In this document: positions 40,131 through 40,184 of the stretch, piece by piece
Numbering within the stretch: position 1 is the first letter of the stretch
How the letters are laid out: each line of letters opens with the position of its first letter
Assembly (NCBI GenBank): GCA_041941305.1
Contig: JBGTQJ010000076.1
Coordinates: forward strand, 1-40,184
From: JANSWP01 sp041941305
Lineage (GTDB): Bacteria; Bacteroidota; Bacteroidia; Chitinophagales; Saprospiraceae
Reading direction: 5' to 3'
Length of the DNA stretch: 40,184 bases
The notes under the pieces: model-generated
Told to the model about the DNA's origin: nothing
Seen by the model: only the letters and a program-made list of their open reading frames with translations
Database searches by the model: none
Translations under genes and position numbers: made by a program

Positions 40131-40184
40131 TGTCCATGCCTAAAATAGGTTGACCTGAATTAGGCAATTATGAATAATCAAAGA

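Overview
The window looks like a chromosomal segment of a Bacteroidota bacterium, possibly of the Saprospiria/Chitinophagia side (lineage is inference). The reasons are moderate-to-low GC, a DUF2490 outer-membrane protein, a Bacteroidota-type periplasmic nitrate reductase cluster, lipoproteins ending in SC-type lipoboxes, EAD/STAND conflict proteins, weak Shine-Dalgarno sites and a few TAnnTTTG-like -7 elements. It carries 33 genes I consider real, one possible small remnant, and many palindromic or tandem intergenic repeats. I saw no rRNA, tRNA, CRISPR array, transposase or prophage gene.

Positions 1-8130 (+) are a respiratory cluster: an alginate-export-type porin, then napD-napA, a NapB-like cytochrome that is an internal duplication (four hemes instead of two), a tetraheme cytochrome c, an NrfC-like 4x[Fe-S] ferredoxin and an NrfD-type membrane quinol module. 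No napC, napG/H or napF is visible, so quinol oxidation is probably done by the NrfCD-like pair. A 16-bp palindrome of Crp/Fnr geometry precedes napD.

Positions 8460-13757 (-) hold an isocitrate dehydrogenase with a C-terminal extension, a DUF2490 protein, a beta carbonic anhydrase and a SulP/STAS transporter; the last two probably form a bicarbonate module. Positions 14011-17514 hold two paralogous TetR-type regulators, an ECF sigma factor and a secreted TPR protein. The two divergent promoter regions carry an identical 19-bp palindrome and a third near-copy sits in front of the sigma gene, so this block plus SulP/CA looks like one small regulon.

Positions 17753-25421 (+) hold an HPF/RaiA-like small protein, two small proteins of families that are often mis-named, an acyl-CoA thioesterase, a type-I-secretion-like trio (ABC, HlyD, TolC) whose ABC subunit has lost most catalytic ATPase motifs, and a Crp/Fnr regulator with a near-consensus CRP box. 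Positions 25538-31755 are mixed: a beta-propeller lipoprotein, a small TonB_C-like secreted protein, a DegT-type PLP enzyme, an acylphosphatase-like protein lacking the catalytic Asn, an acyl-CoA carboxylase beta subunit and an orphan small membrane protein.

Positions 32020-40053 hold a short SecA2-like ATPase, a glutamine-synthetase-family ligase (-), a STAND NTPase with an N-terminal effector-associated (EAD11-like) domain and C-terminal TPRs, and a membrane-anchored SGNH hydrolase-like protein. The STAND protein is the best candidate for an undescribed system: it is a sensor/switch with an adaptor domain and no effector next to it.
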